From Auriscalpium vulgare (taxonomy: Eukaryota > Basidiomycota > Agaricomycetes > Russulales > Auriscalpiaceae), in assembly GCA_019915015.1 (NCBI GenBank), contig JAHBBC010000007.1, forward strand, positions 868,001-932,000: 64,000 nt of DNA. The letters are read 5' to 3'. Below the pieces are notes generated by a model that saw nothing but the letters and a program-made list of their open reading frames with translations, was not told the origin of the DNA and searched no databases. Positions 32,916-44,455 of this stretch are shown in pieces. The first letter of the stretch is position 1. Every line of letters begins with the position of its first letter. A program made the translations under genes and the position numbers.

Positions 32916-33985
32916 TCAACAGTTGCAGGCATCTTTGCCCTTGCTTTGGTTTTCGTCGAGACTGACGTCCTGACTCGCTGAGGCCCGCTGCGCCTGGTCG
33001 ACCAGCGGCTCCACGGGAGGACGCCAGAATGTGCTCAATCGGGATCTTCTTGGCTGCACAGAGAAAATAAAGAGCAAATCAGCGACAATCGACCGACATG
33101 GCCAGCGCGCCACGCACCAATTTCCGTGAACACCTCGACGACGCCCTCACCAGTCTTTGCGCTCGTCTCAAAGAACAGCAGGCCCGCTTCCTCTGCGTAC
33201 GCCTGTGCCTCCTCGCGGGGCACCTGGCGCAGGTTCTCCGCGTCGCTAGCCTCCGCGGGCGCCTCGCCCGCGTCGCGGTCGCGTCGTCAGCCTCGTCCTC
33301 CGACTCGGAGGCGCTGCTGCCGGCGGCGGGTGATGGCTGCACGAGGTCGACCTTGTTGCCGGCGAGCGCGATGACGATGTTAGGGTTCGCCTGCCGTTGC
33401 AGCTCCTTCACCCACGTCTTCGCCTTCTCGAGGCTCGTGGCTTTCGTGACGTCGTAGACGACAACGGCGGCTTGGGCGTTGCGGTAGTACATGGGCTGCG
33501 GGGGTGAAATCGTTTCAGAGTACAGCGCCCACAGCACAGAGAGCCACGTACCGCGAGGGAGTGGAAGCGTTCCTGGCCTGCGGTGTCCCAGATCTCATAG
33601 CGCAGCACACGGTCCTCCAAACGGCACTTCTGCGTGAGGAAGGCCGCACCTATTGTTGGCTCTTTGTTGGCCTGGAATTCATTGGAGACCTGCGCGTCGT
33701 GTGAGGTGAGGAAGCTGCCACACCATGCTCAGGCACTGCACTCACAAAGCGCAGTACGACGGAGGATTTTCCAACAGCAGCCTCGCCTGAAAGACTGTCA
33801 GCACCAAACGCTCAAGATCCCTCCAAAACAGACATATAATATTTGAACTGCTCTGCAGAGGCAGGAGGCGATGTCCAGGCAACGCCTGCATGATACGGGT
33901 ACAAAGAGCTGTGCAACGCACCTAAGAGAACGAGCTTGACCTGTACGGACTTGTCTGCGGCTGAACCAGAAGCAGCGTCCGCCAT
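32916..33985 (-). CDS. Rab5-type small GTPase (Vps21/Ypt52 group)
   Basis: Controls early-endosome fusion. The start encodes [20 protein letters not shown]. The G motifs are [10 protein letters not shown], the effector loop [35 protein letters not shown] and ETSAKTGEG. Between NKVDLV and ETSAK lies an insert of about 45 residues, rich in Ser, Glu, Asp and Ala ([11 protein letters not shown]), where animal Rab5 has only a short loop. The C-terminus ([10 protein letters not shown], then [15 protein letters not shown]) ends in Cys-Asn-Cys, a double-cysteine prenylation signal. Frame breaks occur near 33270 (inside the insert) and near 32990-33010 (before the tail). Three or more introns split the N-terminal half. 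The Rab5 label rests on EPTIGAAF and the switch regions. Confidence 0.88.
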
Positions 33986-34309
33986 TTGAATATACGAGTG
34001 AGGTTGAGTGAAAAAGTGAAGGAGGAGATGAGTGTGTTGCGGTGCGTTGTGGTGATGATTGTGGGAGCTGGGCGCCGGACGCACGCGGCTCTGTTTGCCC
34101 ACGCTCCATATCGGGCCCAGCGCAGCGACTGGCCGGAGCAGCACGGAAACAACTGCTTGTATTCCACCAACAACCCATCCAGCGTTTCGCAAGTCACAAA
34201 GGTCAACATGCAACCGCCACTGGGAAGAAGAGGAAACGCAGTCAAAAGACTGCCGCGCCGAAGGACCAAAGTGTTGTGAAAGCTAGACCAGCGGCACAAA
34301 ATGACGCCG
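33986..34309. promoter_or_regulatory. Promoter of the Rab5-like gene, 3' end of neighbour
   Basis: A 324 bp spacer. No coding signal and no recognised element. Confidence 0.35.
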
Positions 34310-36569
34310 TTATAATATAGAGCCAGTACTTAGCCCAACTTTATACAACGGTTCCAACTCATCGCAAGTCACAAAGATCCCGTCATCAACCTCCACCACT
34401 GGGCCGTCGTCAAACACAGCGGGACACTCGAACTTGAGAGGTACAGTCGGAGCGTCGGTCTGGCCGCTCGCATTTCTCCCCGTAGGGTCGGTGAAAGGCG
34501 CGTCCACATCTCCATCTGTATCCGAATCGGAGAACCCGGTCAGGTTAAACTGCTGCTGCGCCGTCACCGAGGTCGTCCTCAGGCGCCTCCCTGCGGGTGA
34601 GGTCGGCAACGCAGCAGACTGGTCGTAAAACCAGTACGGGCGGCTCCGGTAATTGCTCTGCACGCGCATCAGGTATGCTTTGTACTTTCCCGTGGGGTCT
34701 CCGTACGCAGCTGCCACCGCAGCGACGTGTGGCACCGCATCCAGTGGGTCCTCGCCTTTCGGGTCGACGCTAATGAGGAAGTTGACCGCCGTCTGGATTG
34801 TAGCGCCGTACTTCGATTTTGCGGTCCAGAAGTCCAGACCCAGTTCGTCGCCCAGCTTCGCGTTGGTCTGTCTCGATCGCTGTGAGAACGCTGCTTGCAC
34901 ATGATTTCTTCCGTACTCACGATCATGGCTTCGAGATTGAAGGCTCGATAGTGGAACGGCCGAGTGCGAACACCTTCGAAAGGCTGTTCTCCGGATGCTG
35001 CTATTTGATCGAGAAACTGACGTCCGAAATAACCTTTCAGTGCATCCACTGCGCCTTGCCTATCACCGAGGAGGTACTTGGCAGACGCCAGTTGGTTGAC
35101 AAAGAATGTGCCGTGATTGCTGCATTCTCGCACATGAGCAGGCTGTAAATCGGGTCCACGCGGATGACTCACTTTGGGCTTCCAGCTGCCTTCTGCGCCG
35201 CGGAATTCTTCTCTAACCACGAAACATAACTTGACACCCACGACTTGAATGCGGCATCTCTCTGCGCCGACCATGCCGATGCACCCACCGTCTTGAGCAC
35301 CATGACCGCGTTGATCATGCGCACTAGCCCGCGCATATCGAGCACGCCCGTGAACGTGCCTATCTGTCCTGACGGCCCCGGCCCACGGACGATCTGCGCG
35401 AACTGCATGTTTGGGTGCATCGCGGTCGCCGGCGTGATGAAGAATGTTTCGAGCACGGACGCGGCCTCTTGTTGGAAAGATGCAGTGCGGGCGCCAGAGA
35501 AGGGCGAAGCGAAGGCGTTTGTAGAGCGCGGCGGCTTGCGTCATGTGGGTCAAGGAGGGGCCGTCCGTGAGAGTACGTACATCCGGATTCACTTTCCCGT
35601 CGCGAACGACGTATGGGCAGGTCGTCCATGCTATAACGAAAACAGTGTCAGAGGTAGCACATGCGAAGCGGGAGATAAGATCCTACTGGCACTGGCAGCC
35701 AGGGCTCTAGTCGGTGAAGGCGTGCAACCTTGTTCCGTCAGAGCCGGAGCCTCTGCTTGAATGACGGTGTTGTACACCGTGTCCGGGCTCTGCGCATTCC
35801 GCGCCGACGTCGAGGCGACTGACGGGGCTGGCATAGGAAGCGAAGGCAGCACGCTGACAGGGGTTGCGACTCGAAATGTGTGCGCCGTGGCAGAGCTTGA
35901 GACATCTTGTACCTGGAAGGCCTCGCGTCGAACTCGAACCATGCGAGACGGCACAACATCTTGAATAGCTGCATTTGCGCTTGTGTCATTGTCGGCCGCG
36001 TAATTCCCCAGTCACCACCATCGTCGTAATAGTCCGGCTCTGACGGATCGAATTCGTCGCTATCTCCATCGGCGCCGTTGCCTGGGGCCACTATGTTGGT
36101 AGAACCCTTGCTATTGCACCAGTTGCAATCAGGCCAATGACTAGAACGATAAGCAAGCTTGAGTCATAAACAGTGCAATGAGCCGAGTAAGTGTATACTG
36201 ACTACGGGGCCCAGCTAAGATAGTCGTGTGGGTTACGGCTTGGGGGCAGAGCACCATTATTGTTTGTGATAGCTAAATGAATGCTGGCAAATCAGCAGGG
36301 GTCATCGGTGTGGCGGACAGGAAGCGTACCCCACGGCCCTCCCTTGGCATTGGCAGACGCTCCCCCCTGTATCGTTTGGCGCGCAGCACTTGTCGAGACA
36401 TCGCCTTGCTTGCCCTGTGAAATGACATAGCGTGTGTTCACCCAATCATTGGGGTCGGCTTGAGTGTGCGGAAGATGTGAGGGCGGAATCGGCAGACGAC
36501 ATCGAGAGCCTCACCTCGAGACAAATGAGCGAGCACAAAGGCCAATACTACTGCAGCGTGTCTGCGCAT
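34310..36569 (-). CDS. Secreted alginate-lyase-like (chondroitin AC/alginate lyase fold) protein
   Basis: Resembles fungal members of the alginate lyase family (PF05426), whose natural substrates in fungi are unclear. A signal peptide (MRRHAAVVLAFVLAHLSRA) is joined by an intron to DPNDWVNTRYVISQGKQGD. The family core follows: LPPSRNPHDYLSWAP, HWPDCNWCNSKGSTNIV, NPDVRTLTDGPSLTHMT, a long helical part (GVLDMRGLVRMINAVMVLK), NHGTFFVNQLASAKYLLGD and RTRPFHYRAFNLEAMI. The N-H-G and Y-x-F residues match catalytic-site positions of this lyase fold. A Ser/Thr/Asp-rich C-terminal tail ends at 34310. Frame breaks near 35520-35600 and 35890 are likely. Faces away from the acyl-CoA synthetase gene, 329 bp between starts. 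Confidence 0.8.
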
Positions 36570-36898
36570 GGTTGGGTGGATGTCAAGATGCTGGCCAACA
36601 GTGCAGAGGTCGACAAGAGAGCGGCCGGGGGACAACGCATTGAACCAGAGTCTGTATTCGATGGGAGACCAGCAGGCGAGTCAACCTACTGCCAGCCATT
36701 TGGTGCCGAGAGTGGGCAAGCGAACGGCCCAGGCGTAGTGCCGTCGGGGCAAGCGAGTCGGAGGCTGGCAGCTAAGCGGGATTCCGTGTGCCAAACCCCG
36801 TGACGCGGGGAAACAAGCGCCCACCAGTTCTGTGCCGAGCCTATAATCCTCCCCAGACGCTGTCATGCCCTCTCTATCCCCTTCTCTCTCTCGCCCCC
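36570..36898. promoter_or_regulatory. Divergent promoter, lyase-like / acyl-CoA synthetase
   Basis: A 329 bp segment between outward-facing starts. It has a pyrimidine-rich tract (about 36866-36897) just before the plus-strand ATG, a common fungal core-promoter feature. No other element assigned. Confidence 0.4.
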
Positions 36899-39486
36899 AT
36901 GTCGTTCCGTGAGTGCGCCTTCTTGCAAGCGCATCGAAGCGCTAGCTTACATTCCCTTCAGGTGCTGCCCTTTCTGCCTTTCGTCCGACACCGGAGAGCA
37001 TCCCGCCTCCAAACGTCAACCTTACTTTGCCCGTCCCTGCAGGGCTGCCGGTACACATTCACCCTCTCGTGAGACCTCCGTATTTCTATACCTTCATCAT
37101 CTTTCTGATTCGTGTTGTCTAGAATCCCCTTGGATTCTTGCTTCGAGGAGCACAGATTTACCCAGACAAGCTCGCTATTGCGCACCCTGACGTTCCACAC
37201 CCCTCGTTCTACACTTATTCCGTTTGGTATGCCAACCAAGATTCTGACTTCATCGTTTGATTCACAAGTTCTTAGGGCGCAACGCGTTCAAAATTTCGCG
37301 TATGGCTTGATTCAGGCTGGCATCAGGCCGGCGACAGGGTTGCCGTCATTGCACCCAACTCGTATGTGCCCATCTCCTCGTGGGTTGAGCATCCTTTAAT
37401 GCCGCGCCCCAGACCTATGATCGCAGATGCCATGCAAGGCGCTATAGGCGCGCGGGCAATACTTACAACCGTCAACATCCGTCTGACGAAGGCTGAGGTC
37501 GACTACATCCTCGAGCACAGCGGCTCGAAGCTTATCTTCGTTGACCACGAATATGCGTACTTGGTAAAGGGTGCGAAGGTGCCCGTGATTGTCTGTAGCG
37601 ACACCGGTCGCGCCGGCGACGCGTACGAGGAGTTTTTGAGCGCCGGGAGACGTTCCAGTCGGGAGCGAGGATGGCAGGGACTTGAGATGGATGCTGATGA
37701 GAACGCTCCGAGTTGCTTGAATTATACGTACGTCGGACCGGATCCGAATAAGTATTGCCCTTGGCTGATGACTCGTCAGGTCTGGAACCACGGGCAGGGT
37801 AAGCGGAAACATGGCTCAGATACTGCTTCGGGGATTGATAGAATCCTTTGTAGCCGAAGGGTGTCCTCACAACTTTGAGAGGTGTGTGATGATGTCTAGC
37901 ACACTTGCTGGAGTGATATTGAATATGTCATAGGAACATACCTAGCTGCTATTGCCAATGCTTTTGAGGCTCAGTAAGATATGAATACGTCGAGGTCCTG
38001 TCTTCTTGCTAACGTATCCCAGAATGAACAAGGAATCCACATATTTATGGTATGTTCACAGCTCACCACATAGATGTTTTCTCATGCTTAAGTCATAGGA
38101 TATTGCCCATGTTTCATGCCGCTGGATGGACGTATCCTTGGTCTGTGACCTTTTCCTTTTCAACACAGGTGAACCACTGTCTTCAGTATATGTTTTCCGG
38201 GCTACCGACAACTAACGCAGTCTCGAACACCTAGATTACCCTTCGGACAGTCGACAACACCCTCATCTGGAAACACATGCTCCACTCCGCTGTGACACAC
38301 TATTGCGGCGCACCGACAGTGCAGGTGCGTTAGCTGTTCCAAGCAGTTTTTTGTTGTTGCTGATTTGTTTATCTGTTAGATCGGCATTGTCAACCACCCG
38401 CACGCGAAACAGCTCACAAGATCCGTCAGAGCAATTATTGCCGGTGCAGCTCCAACAGCTCACCTTCTTAGCGAGTTGGAGAAGCTCAACATCTTACCCG
38501 TACACGTCTACGGGCTTACGTACGTGGAACTCGCAATTTCCCTGTCGTCACTATTTTGACGGCCTGTTTGGCGACAGCGAGGTAAATATCGTTGCTCAGC
38601 GACATTTGCAGGACCTAATTTATCGTAGACTTACGGCCCCTTCACACGCAATTACCCCCAAGACGCTTGGCAGTCCCTCTCCGCCGCCGAGCGCGCCCGA
38701 CTTTCCGCGCGCCAGGGCCACGCCTTTGCGACGTCCGCCCCGCTGCGCGTCGTCCACCCGCTCGCCGACCTCCCGCCTGGCACCGCCCCGGGCACACTCT
38801 TGGACGTGCCCAAGGACGGCAAGACGGTAGGCGAGATCGTCGCGCGCGGGAACATCACCATGCTAGGGTACTTCAAGGATCAGGCCGCGACTGACCATGC
38901 CTTTGAAGGCGGGTACTTCCATTCGGGCGACTTGGCGGTGTGGAGCGCCGACGGGTCGGTTGCGATACAAGATAGAAGCAAAGACATCATTATTTCCGGT
39001 GGCGAGGTGAGCGCGGTCGCCTTTATGGTGCGTCTCGCGTTTGTCGCTCACAATTAGTGCAATGCAGAATGCGTCATCTTTAGCAATAGAGCAAGGCGAT
39101 TACTCTTTCAATTTTGCAAGAAGCTCTTCTCACCTTATTATCATTGCAGAACTTTCAAGCCATTCCGACGTCCTCGAGGTTTCTGTCGTCGCCCGTGAGC
39201 ATCCCAAGTGGGGCGAGCGGCCAATGGCGTTCGTCCTCCTCCACGCCGCGTCTGCCAAGAAGTGGGCAGGCAAGCACGCCGAATTCGCCGCTGACCTGAA
39301 GAGGCACGCCCGGGGCCGACTCCCTGGTTTCGCTACCCCAGAATGGGTGGCCGTCGTAGAGGAACTGCCTGTGAGTGCCCTCGGCTCCCCAATCCTGACT
39401 CCTGACAATCCGCATATCAGAAAACCTCCACGGGCAAGATCTTGAAGACTAGCCTGCGCAAGCGAGCTGCGCTGGCAAAGCTGTGA
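36899..39486 (+). CDS. Peroxisomal AMP-binding acyl-CoA synthetase
   Basis: Activates a carboxylic or fatty acid to its CoA thioester through an acyl-adenylate. The start (MSF, then RAALSAFRPTPESIPPPN after an intron) is short. Motifs of the superfamily are APNSYVPIS, MQGAIGARAILTTVNIRL, the P-loop TSGTTGRVSGN, ILPMFHAAGWTYPWS, IIAGAAPTAHLLSELEKL, VYGLTETYGP (split by an intron), GYFKDQAATDHAFEGGYFHS, GDLAVWSADGSVAIQDRSKD and the final KTSTGKILKTSLRKR. The C-terminus is ALAKL; AKL is a PTS1 peroxisomal signal. The P-loop has VS where PK is usual (TGRPKG). Substrate is not determined. Several short introns and probable frame errors make the centre uncertain. Confidence 0.86.
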
Positions 39487-39757
39487 TCAAATGTAATATA
39501 ACATCTAATGTAAGACATTGATTGATGATGTACGGACGATGGAAATTCCTGCCAGCTACTCCCTACATGATGAAAATAAGATACCGTTGCGTATAGGATA
39601 CGACAGTCGAATGTGAGGACTGAATGCGTTCAGGGTACTGTAAGACCGCGATGTACAGAAAGATGGCGGTATATAGCAACTGCGGCTCGTAAATAGATGA
39701 TGGTGTGCGAAGCCTCAGCCCGGCTGAGGGATATCACGTACAGCATATTTCTACACA

Positions 39758-42700
39758 TCACATCGCACCGGTGGGTGCCAGACGCAGCACGCGGAAGACG
39801 CCGCCGTTCCGTTCGCAGAGGTAGATATTGTCGTCTCGACGGCCCAGGAATATGACCTCATCTCGCGTGTGCTCTGAATCCACCTCTCCCCCGCTGAAGT
39901 CCATGCGCCCAGGTGATTTACCAGGCCCTGTGCTCAGTTTCTTGGTGGGCGTATGCATCCGGTGTGATGCGGGGACTTTGGTGGGAGCAGCGAGGTCGGT
40001 CCCGATGAAGCCGACGACACGGGCATACCGATCCGCCAGACAAAGGGCCCTCGGCGGTTGACCTGCCCGGTCGTAGTCGTGAAGTGCGGGAGCTCGTTCC
40101 GCGACGCATCGGCAGGCCGCAGCAGCGCATCTCCAAGGTCCACGGCTTCGAATCCGCCTTGACGCATCGCCACCAGGACTGACCGATCCTGCACATCAAA
40201 GGCTTCGAGGCGCTTGACATCCCCCAGACGACCGGCGGCGACCGGCTGCGCGTCGTCGTCCAACTCCTCGGGACTCCACACGAACCGGTCCTTCAACACG
40301 GACCGCCCGCGGCCGTCCACGATCGCCGTGCTGTGGCCGCCACGAGACGAAAAAAACAGCGCAGGCGGACCGAATATGCGGGATTGTGTAAGGAGCGATA
40401 TGGGCGCGAGTAGGGGCTTCCCCGTCTCCGGAGATACTGGGATTGTCTCGCCAGCGGCTGGTGGACGTGGAAGTGTGATACCAAACGGTTGTGTAGGGTC
40501 GACCGAGTGTTGTCGCAGGTCCTTCAAGAGTGTGTACTCGGGCTCTTCCTCCCTCCGGACAGGTAGGTCAGGAGGCAATAATCCATCCCGATACCAAGCC
40601 GTCATGAGAGATGACTTCCAGGGCCCTACATCAAACGTATTGTCAGCGGGGCATCAAAGTTTCATATACACAAATACATACCGTGGATGACGCCTTTGGG
40701 ATCACGGTAGAACCACTTCGACGGGGGAGCAGGAGGAGGTAGTGGTAAGCCCGGCGGCGAGAACTGAACCTGGGAGAGATCCACATCACCGTTACCGGTC
40801 ACGTCGGGCTCATAAAGGGAGCGGTAGTGAAGGAACTCGGGATATGTCGGAGGAATCACGTAGTCGTCAGCGATGGATGCCAATGGGAAGTTGGGCGAGA
40901 AGGTGAGTTGCTGGAATGTGGTATATGGGCCCATGGCGGCCGTAGCCAACAAAGTCACCTCGTCGGGCTTGGCTTGGGGGGTAGGAGGGTCCGTGGATGG
41001 GGCGTTCGCAGGGACACCGGGAGTAGGGGAGCTGGTACGGTTGGCTGGTGTCCTCCCAGCGGGTGGATCGGTCCCTGGAGGAGACGGATTCGGCACAGTG
41101 AGCCCGACGGTCACGCTGACAGAGGTCTCGTCTGTGGGGAGGACAGGATCGGCCTCTGCTCCCGACGCGTGAGGATCTTCGGACTGGAGCTCTCGTGCGC
41201 GTCGTCTCGCCGCGCGGCGTTCTGCGCGGCCAAGTCGGACCTCCCGTACTCGTACGGTGGCTGGCTCCAAGCCGAACACATTCTGGGAGAATACCAGGAA
41301 CACTTCCACCAGGTCGTCGCCCTGAAGCTGCAACTCCAGAGAGCGAGGCGAGTCAGGAAGGATAAAGGTTCGGGACAGGCCGAGGGCCGTTCGATAAGTA
41401 CCAGCGAACAACTCGACCTTTTCCCCATTCTCACCGCACAGAATGGCGAGAAAGCTATAGGATCAGGCGAGCGGTCAGACTGAGTGTATAACAAAGTAAG
41501 AAGATATATATAGACTTACCTCTTCTTACTCGTCTCGACAGCCTTGATCAGCATCGAATTCTTCGTGCCAGGCAGCTTCACGTATTCCAGCTTGGGCGCT
41601 GGAGCATGCGGTGGTGCCTGCCCTGGCACTCCACGCCTCCCGTTGTCGACTTGCTCTACACGCTGCTGCAATGCCGTGTTGTCCTCAGATCGACGTGCGA
41701 ATGCATTGCCGATAATACGCGACAAAAAACGCGAGTGCGCAGAAGCAGGTGCCGGCGGGAGAGTTGGTGGCGCAGGGGGCTCGGCCGGTGAGGATGATGG
41801 ACGCGTCGGAGGTCGCACAGACGCGTGCCTACCCGTAGAAGAACTGAAAGTAGACGACTGTGAACGGCCTAGATGGGTATTTCGCCGCTCTCTCATCTCC
41901 GGATCGGATGGGGCATGTGGCGGCGGCGGCGGCCGGAGACTGTCCTCCACCTGGGTGGGAAGGGCCGGAGAAGATGATGACCCGCCTTGGAATATTCCGT
42001 CTAACACAGACCACCGACGTCTGCGACGCTTGCTCGTCTGAGTGTCCTGACTCTGTCGCGTGTGATGACTAGGAGCAGTAGAAGAGACTGGGCTGCTAGG
42101 CGGGTCTTCCTCCCCTGAGGCTACAGGATGGGACTCTGTGATGAGAATTGCCTGCTGTTCGCGCCTCGAACCAGGAGGAGGAAGATCCGGCAGGCGACTC
42201 TCTTGCAACATCTGAGCAAGGGTCAGATGGTCGTTGGTCGGTGTCCTGCTCCCTGCCTCCGCCTCGTCGTCTTCGTCGTCATTGTCGCCATCCGGGGTAG
42301 GAGGTTCCGCCAATCGAGAGTCCAGAGAGCCCATGGTGGGCACCACCACAGACGACGGCGAATGTGCGAGAGCTTGTCGAAGCGTGATCAACGTCGGCGT
42401 GGGCGATGGGGGCGCCGCCTGCCGTTGGCCGGAAATCGTACGCGTCACGGTGAGGTCGAGATCTGCTGGCCTGGGCCGCCGAGTAGGGGGTGTCATTGTC
42501 GCGGTTGAGAGTGGTCTTGCTGCCGGCCGAGGAAGATGCGGAGGCTCCGATCTGGCGGCGGCTACGGAGCTGGTGCGCTCATCCAGAGCTGCACTACCGC
42601 TGGCACCGGCGGCAACGACATTTATAGCCTCGTCGTCGCTTGACTCATGCGCTTCAAGCCAGTCGGCTTTCGCGTCACCGTCTCGTTGAATATCCTGACC

Positions 42701-44197
42701 CAGGATGGTAGCATCCGTAGCACGCCTTGAAATCGTTCCGCTCAGCACGTCGCTAACAGAGGTCCGACGATCGCGTCCACGGAGTGAGATTGCCGACGGC
42801 TGCGGTTGCAGCCTCCTAGGCGGAGAAGAGCTTCTATATGACGGAGGTGGGCCTTGAGGTACTTGACCAAGAGCCGGTGGTAATGATGGCTGCTGAGAGG
42901 GCGTCTGCGGGGGAGTCTTGACTTTCTTGGGCGTCACGGTCCGAGATGTAGGCACTAAGGTTGCGCCAGCGGAAGGTGATCGACGAATTGGCTTCCCTCT
43001 TCCCGGGAGTGGCGGAAGAGGCTCGAAGGCCAGCATGTCCATGGAGGCAGTATCTCTCGTCAACGCGCTCTTCTTCGCTTCATCCCGTTTTGCACGCTCG
43101 CGCTCTCGACGGATTTCCACATCCAGACGCCACTCCACTGCCTTCTTCACTTCCTCTAAGGCATATACGCGGACCCCATCCCTACGCCCAGCAATCGCCA
43201 CCAATACACCCGGTGTTCCATCACGACGACACTCTTGAAGCTGACGCGGCGTATGAGGGCATAAGGCTGCGGAGCGGGAGGGGAGACCAGAGGAAGTACA
43301 TCCAGACCCTGGGCATGGCATAGAAGTAGGTAGTGCGGTGCGAGAAACGCGCCACTAGCGGGAGGTGTACTGAAGTGAGAAGGGGAGAGGGAGTTCGTAA
43401 GCACCGATAGAGAGAGACCAAGTTCTGACAGAGATGGCGAAGGCAGGGACGGAGGGGGGGTAGTGGCTCGAGGGGTGGGAATAGGTGAGGACGCGCGGGA
43501 GGGGACGGCAGACTCTTCGGGTGTTGACGTCGCCCGGTCGTGCGAGACCGAACCGTGGGGTGACGGAGGCGGCATGGGCTCTCTCCTGTGGATGAGATTA
43601 GAGAAAAAGCCAGAAAGGCGGTTTGGTGATCGACTCTGTAACGTGGGTATTTGTGAGCGGCAAGTAGGCGTCAAGTCATGACCGCACAAAACGCACGTCG
43701 ATTGCCGAACGGGGTCTGCTTCTCCTTGCCGGTGAGGGTGCGGTGGTGCCTGCTGTTGACCACACGCTGCGACGAGTCGAGCTGCTCACGTCGTCGGCGG
43801 AACTAGCTCCGAAGGAGGAGACCTGCGCGCTCTGGGGGTGCAGCGGTGTGGGACTGGAGGGTTCTGTGACTTGGACGGTGGGAAGGCTTTGCATGCTTAT
43901 CGAGTCGTACTCCCTCTGGACGGGACTGTCGGGGAGTGGTGACGGGCCGTCGAGGTGGGTATCGATGACGGGGACATCTGTGGCCTTGTCGACGGCCCGG
44001 GCGAAGTTCTGGGGTTTGAGAGTTATGTCCTCGCCGTCTCTGTTCTCCTCGTCCACCTGCTCGATTTCTTGAGGCATGTCATCGTCGGCGGAGCCCTTGG
44101 GCTGTCTCCCCAGCTGCCGGACAAATTTTCGAGGAGTCCGTGGATGGCGGGCGGGGGGGAGGGAGCGAGGAGGACCGACTCTTGGGACTCTTGGGAC
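39758..44197 (-). CDS. CNH-domain protein with a GYF-like module
   Basis: A large protein of about 1200-1300 residues. The N-terminal disordered part (MSQESQESVLLAPSPPP) leads into a citron-homology (CNH) beta-propeller start: GAFLAPHYLLLCHAQGLDVL, YALIRRVSFKSVVVMEHR, VLVAIAGRRDGVRVYALEEV. A long Ser/Pro/Arg-rich insertion follows. The CNH resumes with LEYVKLPGTKNSMLIKAVE, FLAILCGENGEKVELFAG, LGLSRTFILPDSPRSLELQL and LVEVFLVFSQNVFGLEPATV. A GYF-like module comes next: SKWFYRDPKGVIHGPWKSSL and MTAWYRDGLLPPDLPVRR. The last propeller blades (LFFSSRGGHSTAIVDGRG, EVIFLGRRDDNIYLCERNGG) end at 39758. One frame break is seen near 44097. Role unknown; CNH domains often bind small GTPases. Confidence 0.74.
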
Positions 44198-44455
44198 ATG
44201 GCGGGGAGCTGAGCGGTTGGGGGAGGAGGGTGCGAGCGAGGGGAGGATTAGAGGACGGGATAGGGTAGGACGGTGGTGGAGGGCATGTATGCAGCGGTGG
44301 TTGGGATGGCAAGCTGCGCCTCCGACCGCGCAGAATTCGGGCGCACGCCGACATCGCCTGCTCATATCCCCCAACGAGGCAGGTCGCTCCCACGCTTGTC
44401 CATTTGTCAGCGGGCTCCTCCTTGCCATCCCGCCAGGCCCGATCACCCCCAACAC

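Noticed and set aside
36432..36803. Plus-strand 123-residue frame upstream of the acyl-CoA synthetase
   Set aside because: It overlaps the first exons and signal peptide of the minus-strand lyase-like gene, which read as conserved protein.
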